A stretch of DNA of 64,000 nucleotides, from assembly GCF_001541095.1 (NCBI RefSeq), contig NZ_LMXH01000001.1, positions 1,500,048 through 1,564,047 of the forward strand, read 5' to 3'. This stretch comes from Paenibacillus sp. FJAT-26967. GTDB taxonomy: Bacteria; Bacillota; Bacilli; Paenibacillales; NBRC-103111. The translations under genes were made by a program, and so were the position numbers. Below, in pieces: positions 44,306 through 52,991 of the stretch; within the stretch, counting starts at the first letter, position 1, and every line of letters starts with the position of its first letter. The notes below the pieces were generated by a model that saw nothing but the letters and a program-made list of their open reading frames with translations, was not told where the DNA came from and did no database searches.

Positions 44306-44944
44306 CTAATACATGAACCGCTGTTGAAAGCGAATGCGGTCGAACTGCTCGATAGAATCGAAGGGGACGTTGCTTCCGATCCGTACCATCAGGCAGTTGG
44401 CCGGGTGCGAACAAATTTCCGGATCATCGGTGGCGTACCACACCATATCCACACACTTCATTAAATTTTCCATCATTTTGCGGTAATCCCACACACTGAG
44501 TCCGCTGCTTTCCAGATCCCAGTGCCAGTAATACTCCGTGGTAAATGTAATGACATTCTCCATCTGCTCGTCCGTAAAAGCTAATCGGATCATTTGCTTG
44601 CCGAGACCGAGTGCGCGGTAGCTGTTGGCTACTTCAATAGCACCCAGTTCAATCAGATCTTTCATATTCCCCTGGGACCAGCGTTCGATCTCATCAGGAT
44701 AGTGGAACGTCACATAGCCGACAATACAATCTCCGGTACGGGCGATAATAATGCGGCCTTCAGGCAGTTCTGATATTTCAATTAATGCTTCATGCTGATC
44801 CTTCGGCTTACGAAAAGCATCCAGGTCATCGTGCATATGAAGGCCGCGAAGATGATCCGGCAGGACCGGACCTTCTACTGTAATTTCAGCGTCCATATTA
44901 GGCGGAACGAAAGAATGCGAATGATAAATTTTTTTATGCTCCAT
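44306..44944 (-). CDS. acuA: AcsA N-acetyltransferase AcuA
   Basis: GNAT enzyme of 212 residues that inactivates acetyl-CoA synthetase by acetylating its C-terminal lysine (established in Bacillus subtilis). Acetyl-CoA loop ANSYRALGLGKQMIRLAF near 108-125; the rest shows the AcuA pattern with YYWHWDLESSGLSVWDY and HPANCLMVRIGSNV. ATG at 44944 with AAGGAG nine bases upstream. Divergent from acsA. acuB, which sits between acuA and acuC in Bacillus, is missing here. Confidence 0.94.
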   Translation of the reverse strand: MEHKKIYHSHSFVPPNMDAEITVEGPVLPDHLRGLHMHDDLDAFRKPKDQHEALIEISELPEGRIIIARTGDCIVGYVTFHYPDEIERWSQGNMKDLIELGAIEVANSYRALGLGKQMIRLAFTDEQMENVITFTTEYYWHWDLESSGLSVWDYRKMMENLMKCVDMVWYATDDPEICSHPANCLMVRIGSNVPFDSIEQFDRIRFQQRFMY

Positions 44945-45050
44945 GAGAGGGGTCTCCTTACAAACGGCGTCAGTAACATGGATCTCTCTATACTCTCTTA
45001 TATCACATTTATTGGTTATTTGAAAAGGAATAGGCAAACATAACCTGCTG

Positions 45051-45059
45051 TGTTATAAT
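45051..45059 (+). promoter_or_regulatory. Extended -10 promoter for acsA
   Basis: TGTTATAAT, a perfect extended -10 element, 88 bases before the acsA start. No strong -35 seen. Confidence 0.6.
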
Positions 45060-45112
45060 ATTCATTATGAAAAATAAGTCTTTCCTGTCAGGCACAAAGC
45101 ATTCAAAAGAGT

Positions 45113-45127
45113 TTGAAAGCGTTTCAA
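45113..45127 (+). promoter_or_regulatory. cre operator of acsA
   Basis: TTGAAAGCGTTTCAA, a symmetric CcpA site (14 of 15 positions fit the WTGNAANCGNWNNCW pattern), about 50 bases downstream of the predicted transcript start, where bound CcpA would act as a roadblock. acsA is a known CcpA target in Bacillus. Confidence 0.78.
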
Positions 45128-45146
45128 TTGTCGGGAGGTAGGAGAA

Positions 45147-46871
45147 ATGAGCCAGCTAAAAGGTGAAGTTATTGATGCAGTTTCACAGAATTCCAACCTA
45201 GGAGATTACGAGAAAGCTCGGGAAACATTCCGATGGGAAGAGGTAGAATCCAGCTTCTCTTGGTTCGATACGGGAAAAGTAAACATAGCCTATGAAGCTA
45301 TTGACCGTCATGCGGAATCTTCCAGAAAAGACAAAGTAGCTTTGCATTACAGCGACCAAACAAGAGATGAGTCTTATACGTTTGCGCAAATGAAGGCGAA
45401 ATCGAATCAATTCGGTAATGTACTGCGTAAGTTAGGCGTCAACAAGGGTGACCGGATTTTTATTTTCATGCCGCGTACGCCTGAGCTGTACATGTCCTTG
45501 CTAGGTTCGATCAAAGTCGGTGCCGTAGTCGGACCTTTGTTCGAAGCTTTTATGGAAATGGCGGTCAAAGACCGTCTGCAGGATAGTGAGGCCGTCGCTA
45601 TTATCACAACGCCTGCACTTGTCCACCGGATCCCTACGGCTGACCTGCCGCATCTGAAGCATGTCATTCTAGTCGGTGAAGATCTGGAATTGCAGGAACG
45701 CCAAGTCGATTTCTATAAAGAAATGGCACAAGCATCCGAAGAACTGGACATCGAATGGGTTGACCGCGAAGATGGTATGCTGCTGCACTACACATCCGGC
45801 TCGACGGGTAAGCCGAAGGGCGTATTCCATGTCCATAATGCGATGCTCCAACAATATTATACGGGACGTATTGTCCTTGACCTTAAAGAAGACGATGTCT
45901 ACTGGTGTACAGCTGACCCAGGCTGGGTAACAGGCACTTCTTACGGCATCTTCGGTCCATGGCTTAACGGTGCTACCAACGTAATTCGCGGCGGACGTTT
46001 CAGCCCGCAGGATTGGTATAATACGATCCAGAAGTACGGCGTAACCGTCTGGTACAGCGCTCCGACAGCATTCCGCATGCTGATGGGCGCGGGCGATGAT
46101 GTGGTGAATCAATTTGATTTGTCCTCACTCCGCCATGTACTCAGCGTCGGCGAACCGCTTAACCCTGAGGTAGTACGCTGGGGAATGAAAGTATACGGAC
46201 AGCGTATCCATGATACGTGGTGGATGACGGAGACTGGCGGCCAGGTTATTTGTAATTACCCGGGCATGCCGATCAAGCCGGGTTCCATGGGCCGTCCGAT
46301 TCCTGGCGTTGAAGCTGCCATTATCGATGACAGCGGTAATGTCCTTCCTCCGAACCGGATGGGTAATCTTGCCGTAAAGACACCGTGGCCTTCTATGATG
46401 CGCAAAATCTGGAATAACCCTGCTAAGTATGAAGAGTACTTCCGTTTAAGCGGCTGGTATGTTTCCGGCGATTCTGCTTATATGGATGAAGACGGATACT
46501 TCTGGTTCCAAGGACGTATTGATGATGTTATCAACACGGCCGGTGAGCGTGTAGGACCTTTTGAGGTGGAGAGCAAGCTGGTTGAGCATCCTGCCGTTGC
46601 TGAGGCGGGTGTTATCGGTAAGCCTGATCCAATGCGCGGAGAGATCATTAAAGCGTTTATCGCTCTTCGTGAGGGTTTTGAACCTTCAGATGAGCTGAAG
46701 ACGGAAATCTCCAAGTTTGTTAAAGAAGGTTTGTCCGCTCATGCGGCACCTCGGGAAATCGAGTTCAAGGATAAGCTTCCTAAGACACGCAGCGGTAAAA
46801 TTATGCGCCGTGTATTAAAAGCATGGGAACTGAACTTGCCTACAGGTGACCTTTCCACGATCGAAGATTAA
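45147..46871 (+). CDS. acsA: Acetyl-CoA synthetase
   Basis: Activates acetate to acetyl-CoA through acetyl-AMP, allowing growth on acetate or acetoin products. 574 residues. ATP-binding loop HYTSGSTGKPKGVFH near 214, WWMTETGGQ near 356, YVSGDSAYMDEDGYFWFQGR near 438, and the C-terminal TRSGKIMRR with the lysine at about residue 551, the position corresponding to the AcuA-acetylated lysine of Bacillus AcsA. GGAGGTAGGAG lies upstream. Expected to be controlled both by CcpA at transcription and by AcuA/AcuC on the protein. Confidence 0.96.
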   Translation: MSQLKGEVIDAVSQNSNLGDYEKARETFRWEEVESSFSWFDTGKVNIAYEAIDRHAESSRKDKVALHYSDQTRDESYTFAQMKAKSNQFGNVLRKLGVNKGDRIFIFMPRTPELYMSLLGSIKVGAVVGPLFEAFMEMAVKDRLQDSEAVAIITTPALVHRIPTADLPHLKHVILVGEDLELQERQVDFYKEMAQASEELDIEWVDREDGMLLHYTSGSTGKPKGVFHVHNAMLQQYYTGRIVLDLKEDDVYWCTADPGWVTGTSYGIFGPWLNGATNVIRGGRFSPQDWYNTIQKYGVTVWYSAPTAFRMLMGAGDDVVNQFDLSSLRHVLSVGEPLNPEVVRWGMKVYGQRIHDTWWMTETGGQVICNYPGMPIKPGSMGRPIPGVEAAIIDDSGNVLPPNRMGNLAVKTPWPSMMRKIWNNPAKYEEYFRLSGWYVSGDSAYMDEDGYFWFQGRIDDVINTAGERVGPFEVESKLVEHPAVAEAGVIGKPDPMRGEIIKAFIALREGFEPSDELKTEISKFVKEGLSAHAAPREIEFKDKLPKTRSGKIMRRVLKAWELNLPTGDLSTIED

Positions 46872-46906
46872 TCATTATTCCTTGGCCTTTTTCTATACGG
46901 TACAAC

Positions 46907-46935
46907 AAAACCCCGAGAACGTTTCGGGGTTTTTG
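46907..46935 (+). terminator. Intrinsic terminator of acsA
   Basis: AAAACCCCGA/TCGGGGTTTT stem and T5. Confidence 0.88.
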
Positions 46936-46990
46936 TTTGGTTTATCTCATGACTATTTGATCCGCATGCGGCCAGAGTCTATTGACGTGA

Positions 46991-47036
46991 AAATCCCCTC
47001 AGATCAGGATTCGATAGTCCTGATCTGAGGGGATTT
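46991..47036. terminator. Long symmetric hairpin between acsA and the PBP gene
   Basis: Nineteen-base perfect arms (46991-47009 and 47018-47036) with an eight-base loop between convergent genes; T tract is short, so this is the likely terminator of the minus-strand PBP gene. Confidence 0.7.
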
Positions 47037-47072
47037 ATGTTTAGAATAACCGGCTTAATGAAGAAGCTGCCA

Positions 47073-50000
47073 TTACCGGGTGGTATATTTTACAGCGCTG
47101 GAAAGTTTGGATTCTCCGGAATCATTAACCGCGGATACTTTATAGTAACCGTCGTATTGAACGGCGACATGTACATATTCGGCTGCAAGAGCAGAATCCA
47201 TACGCTTGTAATCTCCGGCAGATTTTTCACTGTAGTAAATGTTGTACCGCTTTACTTTATCTTTGCCGGGATTTGCTTCCCATTTGAGCTTCAAGCCAGA
47301 ACCGCTCCATTTAGCGGTCAGCCCCGTTGGTGCAGATGGAGACTTCTTGACAGAGTCATCATTGGAACCTTCAACAGGCCCGCCAGGAGGTGCTGTGTTA
47401 GTTCCTGAACCCGCACCTGTGCCTGGACTCTGTCCATCAGGAATGAAACCTGGATCGAGGCTGCCGCTATCAATGGCATTGGATCTTCCAGGGGCAGACT
47501 CCTTGCCTGCGACATCAACCGCTGTCACGTAGTAAGCATGAGCAGAAGACGGGTTTACGCTGTCCGAGAATTTCAGAGCCTGGCCTGTGAGGACCACTTT
47601 ACCGGATTGCCTGATAAAGGGGCCACCGTTATCGGAACGATACAGCCGGTAGCCGACCACATCATTATTCCCGCTAGGCTGGAAAGTGACAACAGCAGAT
47701 CCGCCCGACTTCGTTACGGCCACGCTGGAAGGTGACGCTGGCGCATTTCCGTCATCTTTACGAGGATCGATTTCAGAAGGCGCATCCTCTTTATAATCTT
47801 TAGGCTTGTAGAAATCAAGTGACTTGCGATTTTTCGCAGGAAGTTTAGCAAGAATCCCGGACAATTCTTTAAGTATGGCATTGATGGACTTCTCGCGCAT
47901 AATCACAACCTTGGATTGAACCATATCGCTGGGGGTCTGTTCCTGCGCGATGTAGTTGATTCCATTGTATTCGATAGTGCTCATCGATTTCATCGCATTG
48001 TCGACATCTTTAGGGATGTACTTGCGGTTAAACCAGTCGGTCACCAGATGGCCGGACTGTCGGTTGAGTTCGCTCGGCAGTTTGCCGGATACATCGGATA
48101 CGGTAGCTTGCACGACGGTATTTGGTCTCGTGAATGTTTTGTCCGGAAAAAGCTCGGGCTTCTGCTCCACAGCAGCATTCATAATGAGGGACCAAATGTT
48201 CATCGCCCGCAATTTGCCCGGATCACTAAGCTTATGGATTGATTTATCGTATCCGGCCCATACGCCCACCGTAATATTGGGAGTGTACCCCATAAACCAG
48301 GCATCGCCATCGTCTTGTGTTGAGCCGGTTTTCCCGACAACCGGGATCTTACCATAGAACTTGAAACTCTTCTTGATGCTTGTCGCCGTACCTTCTGTAA
48401 TGACGGTTCTCATCATGTCTGTAATCAGATAGGCGGTTTCTTCCGAAAAGACACGTGTAGGCTTAACCTGATGCTCATACACAACCTTACCGGTCGAGTC
48501 CGTAATTTTGCGGATCATAAAGGCTTCGTTAAAAAGTCCTTTGTTAGACATGGAAGCATAAGAACTTGTTAAATCTTTTACCGTTACACCGTACTCAAGT
48601 CCGCCTATTGCACCGGTTGTGTAATTATAATCCTTTTTGTCGATCGTGGTTATGCCCAGCTTTTTGGAAAAGTCGAGAGCTTCCTTCACGCCTACTGTTT
48701 CTGTGAACAGCTTGATAGCCGGGATATTATAGGACTGATTAAGTGCTTTGCGAGCCGTGACCAGGCCATTATATTTATCGTTCCAGTTCTCGGGAATGTG
48801 ATAGCCCTTGCTGCCGTCCTTCAGAATGATCGGGGCATCGTCGATTATACTGGCCGGCTGAAGCTTGCCTTTCTCCATAGCTGGAATGTAGGCAGCGAGC
48901 GGCTTCATGGTGGAACCGGGCTGCCGTACAGCATCGATAGCCAGATTGTTCTGGTTCTTGCTGTAGTCACGGCCTTCGATCATACCAAGGACAGCCCCGG
49001 TTTTGCTATCCATCATAACAGCTCCGACTAGTTCATCGCCCTTGGTTGCATTGTGAGGCGAGAAATTCTTAGGATTCTTGGCTATGTTCTGCATAGAATC
49101 ATAGATCGTCTGGTCTATGCTCGTATACACCTGGTAACCGCCGCGCTGCAAGTGATCGCGCATATTTTTAAGCGCTTCTTTGTATGCTGCACTATTCTTG
49201 CTCGGATCAAGATCAGGCTGCTGCTGACTTATTAAAATTTTGGCAGCTTGAGTCTCTGCTTCAATCATCAGGTACGGATAACTCGCATAGGCTTTTAATT
49301 GCTGTTTGGCCAAGGAGGATTCGATGTCAAAATTAAGGGCTTCCGTATACTGTCCCTCGGTTAACTTGTTCTCCTCAAGCATCCTTTTGAGTACGAGCTT
49401 CTGCCGCGTTACTGCGTTCTTGAAGCCTGTCGCGTTAGGAGCTCCCGTACTTGTGAAAGCGGAGTAGTTGCTCGGCTGCTGCGGAAGACCGGCGAGATAA
49501 GCCGCTTGAGCCGCATTCAATTTGTTCAGATCATCCAGATCGAAAATCCCTTTTGCGGCTGCTTTGATTCCATACAAGTTATACCCGGTTGCACCGTTTC
49601 CATACGGAATTTTATTCAAATAAGCCAAAAGAATTTCATCTTTGGAGATGAGTCTGTTCATTCTGAGTGACAGCAGGAGTTCTTTTGCCTTGCGCCCTGC
49701 GTCCCGATCTAATGTCAGGAATACGCGCCGGGCAAGCTGCTGAGTAATCGTACTGCCGCCAGTTTGTACTTCTTCATTAAAAAGCTTTTGTGTAACAGCA
49801 CGGGTAACGCCTTTGATATCAACCCCGTTATGCTGGTAGAAATTGTTGTCTTCAATGGCTAGAACGGCATCGAGTACAATCTGGGGGATTTCTGACAGCT
49901 CGGCAAGCCGCCGGTCTTCCTCCGTACGAAGCTGGCCGATTACAGAATCGTCATTGAAATAAACGAACCCCGTGATGGCATTTTCTTCGATTTTCTGGCG

Positions 50001-50183
50001 CATATCTTCCTTGTTCCGGACAGGCTCGTCTTTGACAAGAGCGCCGACATAGCCTACGGCCGCGGCCCCTCCAATAATTCCTACGGCAAGAAACGCCACG
50101 AAGGCCCATTTTAACGTATGAAAAGTAATCGACAGAGCTTTACGGACTCTCGGTTTTTGTAAGAAAGAGAGTTTTTTTGCCAT
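47073..50183 (-). CDS. Class A penicillin-binding protein with two fibronectin type III domains
   Basis: Bifunctional peptidoglycan synthase of 1036 residues. One N-terminal membrane helix (about 25-52). Glycosyltransferase 51 domain at about 75-260 with AIEDNNFYQHNGVDIKG and GGSTITQQLARRV. Transpeptidase domain at about 375-660: active Ser in PGSTMKPLA near 424, SYN, and GKTGST near 617. The C-terminus carries two fibronectin type III-like modules (about 820-905 and 945-1036) split by a Gly/Ser/Pro linker, as seen in PBP1 of several Bacillales. Strong GGAGG site. It is PBP1A-like (ponA group). Confidence 0.93.
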   Translation of the reverse strand: MAKKLSFLQKPRVRKALSITFHTLKWAFVAFLAVGIIGGAAAVGYVGALVKDEPVRNKEDMRQKIEENAITGFVYFNDDSVIGQLRTEEDRRLAELSEIPQIVLDAVLAIEDNNFYQHNGVDIKGVTRAVTQKLFNEEVQTGGSTITQQLARRVFLTLDRDAGRKAKELLLSLRMNRLISKDEILLAYLNKIPYGNGATGYNLYGIKAAAKGIFDLDDLNKLNAAQAAYLAGLPQQPSNYSAFTSTGAPNATGFKNAVTRQKLVLKRMLEENKLTEGQYTEALNFDIESSLAKQQLKAYASYPYLMIEAETQAAKILISQQQPDLDPSKNSAAYKEALKNMRDHLQRGGYQVYTSIDQTIYDSMQNIAKNPKNFSPHNATKGDELVGAVMMDSKTGAVLGMIEGRDYSKNQNNLAIDAVRQPGSTMKPLAAYIPAMEKGKLQPASIIDDAPIILKDGSKGYHIPENWNDKYNGLVTARKALNQSYNIPAIKLFTETVGVKEALDFSKKLGITTIDKKDYNYTTGAIGGLEYGVTVKDLTSSYASMSNKGLFNEAFMIRKITDSTGKVVYEHQVKPTRVFSEETAYLITDMMRTVITEGTATSIKKSFKFYGKIPVVGKTGSTQDDGDAWFMGYTPNITVGVWAGYDKSIHKLSDPGKLRAMNIWSLIMNAAVEQKPELFPDKTFTRPNTVVQATVSDVSGKLPSELNRQSGHLVTDWFNRKYIPKDVDNAMKSMSTIEYNGINYIAQEQTPSDMVQSKVVIMREKSINAILKELSGILAKLPAKNRKSLDFYKPKDYKEDAPSEIDPRKDDGNAPASPSSVAVTKSGGSAVVTFQPSGNNDVVGYRLYRSDNGGPFIRQSGKVVLTGQALKFSDSVNPSSAHAYYVTAVDVAGKESAPGRSNAIDSGSLDPGFIPDGQSPGTGAGSGTNTAPPGGPVEGSNDDSVKKSPSAPTGLTAKWSGSGLKLKWEANPGKDKVKRYNIYYSEKSAGDYKRMDSALAAEYVHVAVQYDGYYKVSAVNDSGESKLSSAVKYTTR

Positions 50184-50216
50184 ATTTCCAGGATTCCTCC
50201 TTTTATAACCGCTTCA

Positions 50217-50245
50217 ATTATAGCACAAAGGCAAAATCTTGAATA
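50217..50245 (-). promoter_or_regulatory. Promoter of the PBP gene
   Basis: Minus strand: extended -10 TGCTATAAT (hexamer at 50222-50217) with a weak TATTCA at -35, 17-base spacer. Confidence 0.55.
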
Positions 50246-50275
50246 CCGCTGTACAAGGGGCCTGCTTCGGGGTGT

Positions 50276-50305
50276 TTGACATGTTTGTATCTTGTATGAT
50301 ATAAA
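50276..50305 (+). promoter_or_regulatory. Sigma-A promoter of the tyrS T-box transcript
   Basis: TTGACA at 50276-50281, 18-base spacer, TATAAA at 50300-50305. Confidence 0.75.
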
Positions 50306-50311
50306 GAGTGA

Positions 50312-50665
50312 ACACAATATTTTATAAATGCTTTGAAAGACTTGAGTAGCAGGGCAGGTACAGGCAGCAGAGAGCCGATGGATGGTGTGAATCGGTGCCG
50401 GCCTCCATTAGCGAATTACCGTCTGGAGCAGGGAAAGGGAACGCGTAAGCCGTATGGCCTTATTGGCTATGAGTGCGCTTTGCCTATATTCCATTCGTAT
50501 GGACAGGGCTGGAGCAGGGTTTACAGTAGCTTTCTCCCGGGATCATTCCCGTTATCCGTAATGAGTGAAAGTCACTCTTCTGGGCGTGCCTTGGGAGTGC
50601 TTTAATTAGGGTGGTACCGCGAGTTCAGAGCCTTCTCGTCCCTTTGTGGATAGAAGGCTTTTTTT
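50312..50665 (+). promoter_or_regulatory. T-box riboswitch, tyrosine specific
   Basis: About 350-base leader. The conserved T-box GGGTGGTACCGCG lies at 50610-50622; its TGGT can pair with the ACCA end of uncharged tRNA-Tyr. A TAC triplet at 50417-50419 in GAATTACC is the likely tyrosine specifier codon. The competing terminator is AGCCTTCT/AGAAGGCT at 50629-50659 with a T run to 50665. Uncharged tRNA-Tyr should promote read-through into tyrS. Confidence 0.93.
50629..50665 (+). terminator. T-box regulated terminator
   Basis: Eight-base stem AGCCTTCT/AGAAGGCT followed by seven T; the antiterminator form uses the T-box bases just upstream. Confidence 0.9.
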
Positions 50666-50726
50666 GTGCGTTTTTTCACGGGAAGAAATGGTAACAGGCA
50701 AGCAGACAAGATAAAGAGAGGATCTG

Positions 50727-51998
50727 ATGACTATGACGAAAACAGACGTATGGGCACAACTGACGCCCGAGCAGCAGGAGGAAGTGACCCGCCAGCTTGA
50801 AGTTCTGCGACGGGGTGCGGTGGAAATCGTGCCGGAGGAAGATCTGAAGCTCAAAATTGCGGAAGCTATTATAGACAACAGGCCGCTTAAAGTTAAGCTC
50901 GGTCTGGACCCGTCGGCGCCGGACATACATGTCGGGCATACGGTCGTGCTGCACAAGCTGCGCCAATTCCAGGAATTCGGCCATGAGGTACAGCTTCTTA
51001 TCGGCGATTTCACAGGACGTATTGGCGATCCGACAGGCAAATCAGAGACGCGCAAACCGTTGACAGAAGAAGATGTTAAGCGGAATGCGGAAACTTACAA
51101 AAAACAAATTTTTAAAATTCTTGATCCGGATAAAACAACAGTTTGCTACAACTCAGAATGGCTGAGCCCGCTTACATTCACAGATGTTGTAGAGCTTGCT
51201 GCGAAGCTTACGGTAGCCCGGGTACTTGAGCGTGATGATTTCTCCAAGCGGTACACGTCAGGCCAGCCTATTCATGTACACGAGTTTTTCTACCCGCTCA
51301 TGCAGGGGTATGATTCCGTTGCGCTTAAGTGCGATGTGGAGCTTGGCGGCACTGATCAGAAGTTCAATCTTCTAATGGGACGTACGCTTCAGAAAGAATA
51401 CGGCGTAGCTACGCAGGTAGCTATTATGATGCCGCTGCTCGAAGGACTGGACGGCGTTAACAAAATGAGCAAGAGCCTGGGCAACTACATCGGAATTGAT
51501 GAAGAAGCGAACCAGATTTACGGAAAATCCATGTCGATCCCGGATGAGTTGATGCTCAAATACTACGAATTGGCGACAGATCTTACGAACGATGAGCTGG
51601 CTGCTCTGCGTCAAGGTATTCAAGACGGAACGGTTCATCCGCGCGATGCCAAAATGAGACTGGCGGCAACTTTCGTTCGGATGTACCATGGGGAAGAAGC
51701 GGCTCAAGAAGCAGAGCGACATTTCGTAACGGTATTCCAGCAGCGCGCGCTTCCTGACGATATCGAGGAGATTGAACTTTCTGCTGCCGAACTTGAAGAC
51801 GGTTCGATTCGTCTAGTGAAACTTCTGGTGTCGCTTGGTCTCCAAGCTACCAATGGAGAAGCGAAGAGAAGCATTCAGCAAGGTGGCGTACGCCTGAATG
51901 AAGAGAAGATAGCCGATCCTAATGCATCCGTTGCAATCAAAGATGGTGACATTCTTCAGGTTGGCAAGCGGAAGTTCGCCAAAATTAAATTAGCATAA
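50727..51998 (+). CDS. tyrS: Tyrosyl-tRNA synthetase, TyrZ type
   Basis: Class Ic aminoacyl-tRNA synthetase of 423 residues. The HIGH motif reads HVGH within [17 protein letters not shown] near 60, the KMSKS loop appears as [10 protein letters not shown] near 248, and a C-terminal S4 RNA-binding domain ends the protein ([18 protein letters not shown]). The [17 protein letters not shown] segment places it in the TyrRZ group rather than the TyrS group; B. subtilis has both. AGAGAGGA site upstream. Regulated by the T-box leader. Confidence 0.95.
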   Translation: MTMTKTDVWAQLTPEQQEEVTRQLEVLRRGAVEIVPEEDLKLKIAEAIIDNRPLKVKLGLDPSAPDIHVGHTVVLHKLRQFQEFGHEVQLLIGDFTGRIGDPTGKSETRKPLTEEDVKRNAETYKKQIFKILDPDKTTVCYNSEWLSPLTFTDVVELAAKLTVARVLERDDFSKRYTSGQPIHVHEFFYPLMQGYDSVALKCDVELGGTDQKFNLLMGRTLQKEYGVATQVAIMMPLLEGLDGVNKMSKSLGNYIGIDEEANQIYGKSMSIPDELMLKYYELATDLTNDELAALRQGIQDGTVHPRDAKMRLAATFVRMYHGEEAAQEAERHFVTVFQQRALPDDIEEIELSAAELEDGSIRLVKLLVSLGLQATNGEAKRSIQQGGVRLNEEKIADPNASVAIKDGDILQVGKRKFAKIKLA

Positions 51999-52004
51999 AG
52001 ACAG

Positions 52005-52038
52005 AAAAACCCCCCGATCCGAGGATCGGGGGGTTTTT
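52005..52038. terminator. Bidirectional terminator between tyrS and rpsD
   Basis: Sixteen-base perfect stem AAAAACCCCCCGATCC/GGATCGGGGGGTTTTT with a two-base gap; T tracts on both strands. Confidence 0.92.
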
Positions 52039-52062
52039 GAGTTGCCGATGGATAACAATCGA

Positions 52063-52668
52063 CTAGGAAAGACGGTTGTAGAACTCGACAATTTGCTTCT
52101 CGTCGATTTCTTGCGGAAGCTCGGAACGCTCAGGAAGACGAACGTACTTACCTTCTACTGCTGCTTCGTTGAACTCAACGTAAGTCGGCAGGTAGTTGCG
52201 GTTAGCCAAAGCTTCTTTGATTACGGACAAACCACGGCTCTTCTCGCGAAGACCGATTACGTCGCCGGTTTTTACCGTGTAAGAAGCGATGTCAAGTTTT
52301 TTGCCGTTAACGGTAACGTGACCGTGAGCAACCAGTTGACGTGCGCCTGCACGGGAGTTGGAGAAGCCAAGACGGTAAACCAGGTTGTCCAGACGGCTTT
52401 CAAGAAGCTGCATGAACGTTTCACCTGTGATACCTTTTTGCTTAGCAGCTGCACTGTACAGGTTGCGGAATTGCTTCTCGCTTACACCGTACATGTGACG
52501 AAGCTTTTGCTTTTCTTGAAGCTGCATACCGTAGTTGCTGAGCTTCTTGCGTTGTCCCGGACCATGTTGGCCTGGAGGAAACGGACGCTTCAGTTCTTTG
52601 CCGCTGCCGCTCAGGGAAATGCCGAGACGACGGCTTAGTTTAAATTTAGGACCAGTATAACGTGACAT
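52063..52668 (-). CDS. rpsD: 30S ribosomal protein S4
   Basis: Primary 16S rRNA-binding protein and early assembly factor of the small subunit, 201 residues. Begins [19 protein letters not shown]; the frame extends seven codons upstream, but the family start is clear and GAAGAGGGG lies before it. The S4 domain (about 90-155) includes [20 protein letters not shown] and [12 protein letters not shown]. Monocistronic, as in Bacillus, with a structured leader likely used for autoregulation. Confidence 0.97.
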   Translation of the reverse strand: MSRYTGPKFKLSRRLGISLSGSGKELKRPFPPGQHGPGQRKKLSNYGMQLQEKQKLRHMYGVSEKQFRNLYSAAAKQKGITGETFMQLLESRLDNLVYRLGFSNSRAGARQLVAHGHVTVNGKKLDIASYTVKTGDVIGLREKSRGLSVIKEALANRNYLPTYVEFNEAAVEGKYVRLPERSELPQEIDEKQIVEFYNRLS

Positions 52669-52723
52669 ATTGGATGTACCCCTCTTCAAATGTTAGTTTA
52701 AATAGATAGGCAGATCCCGTGCT

Positions 52724-52800
52724 AATTTCACTGACGAATACGATTAAACATGTATCCATCTGACAAGCTGTTCAGCCGCAGGCTTGTCAGCAGTGAAATT
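52724..52800 (-). promoter_or_regulatory. Structured leader of rpsD, putative S4 autoregulatory site
   Basis: Two nested perfect stems: outer 52724-52733 with 52791-52800 (ten bases, AATTTCACTG/CAGTGAAATT) and inner CTGACAAGC at 52760-52768 with GCTTGTCAG at 52782-52790. S4 controls its own mRNA through the leader in Bacillus; this fold is a reasonable candidate. Confidence 0.6.
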
Positions 52801-52852
52801 ATAGAGGGTGAGACACGAAAATCTCCCGATAACCTTTTGTACTCGACTTCTT

Positions 52853-52881
52853 ATTTTATGCAAATAGAAGAAGAATGTCAA
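52853..52881 (-). promoter_or_regulatory. Consensus sigma-A promoter of rpsD
   Basis: Minus strand: TTGACA (52881-52876), 17-base spacer, TAAAAT (52858-52853), giving a leader of about 175 bases. Confidence 0.85.
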
Positions 52882-52991
52882 GTGAAAGAACTCTTATAAT
52901 CTCTTGGAAAACATAGTGCATAACTACTAAAAATTTAGTATCATTAGGGGTATACTTCTTATTATTTCGGGAAGTGGAAAAGGAGTTGTCT

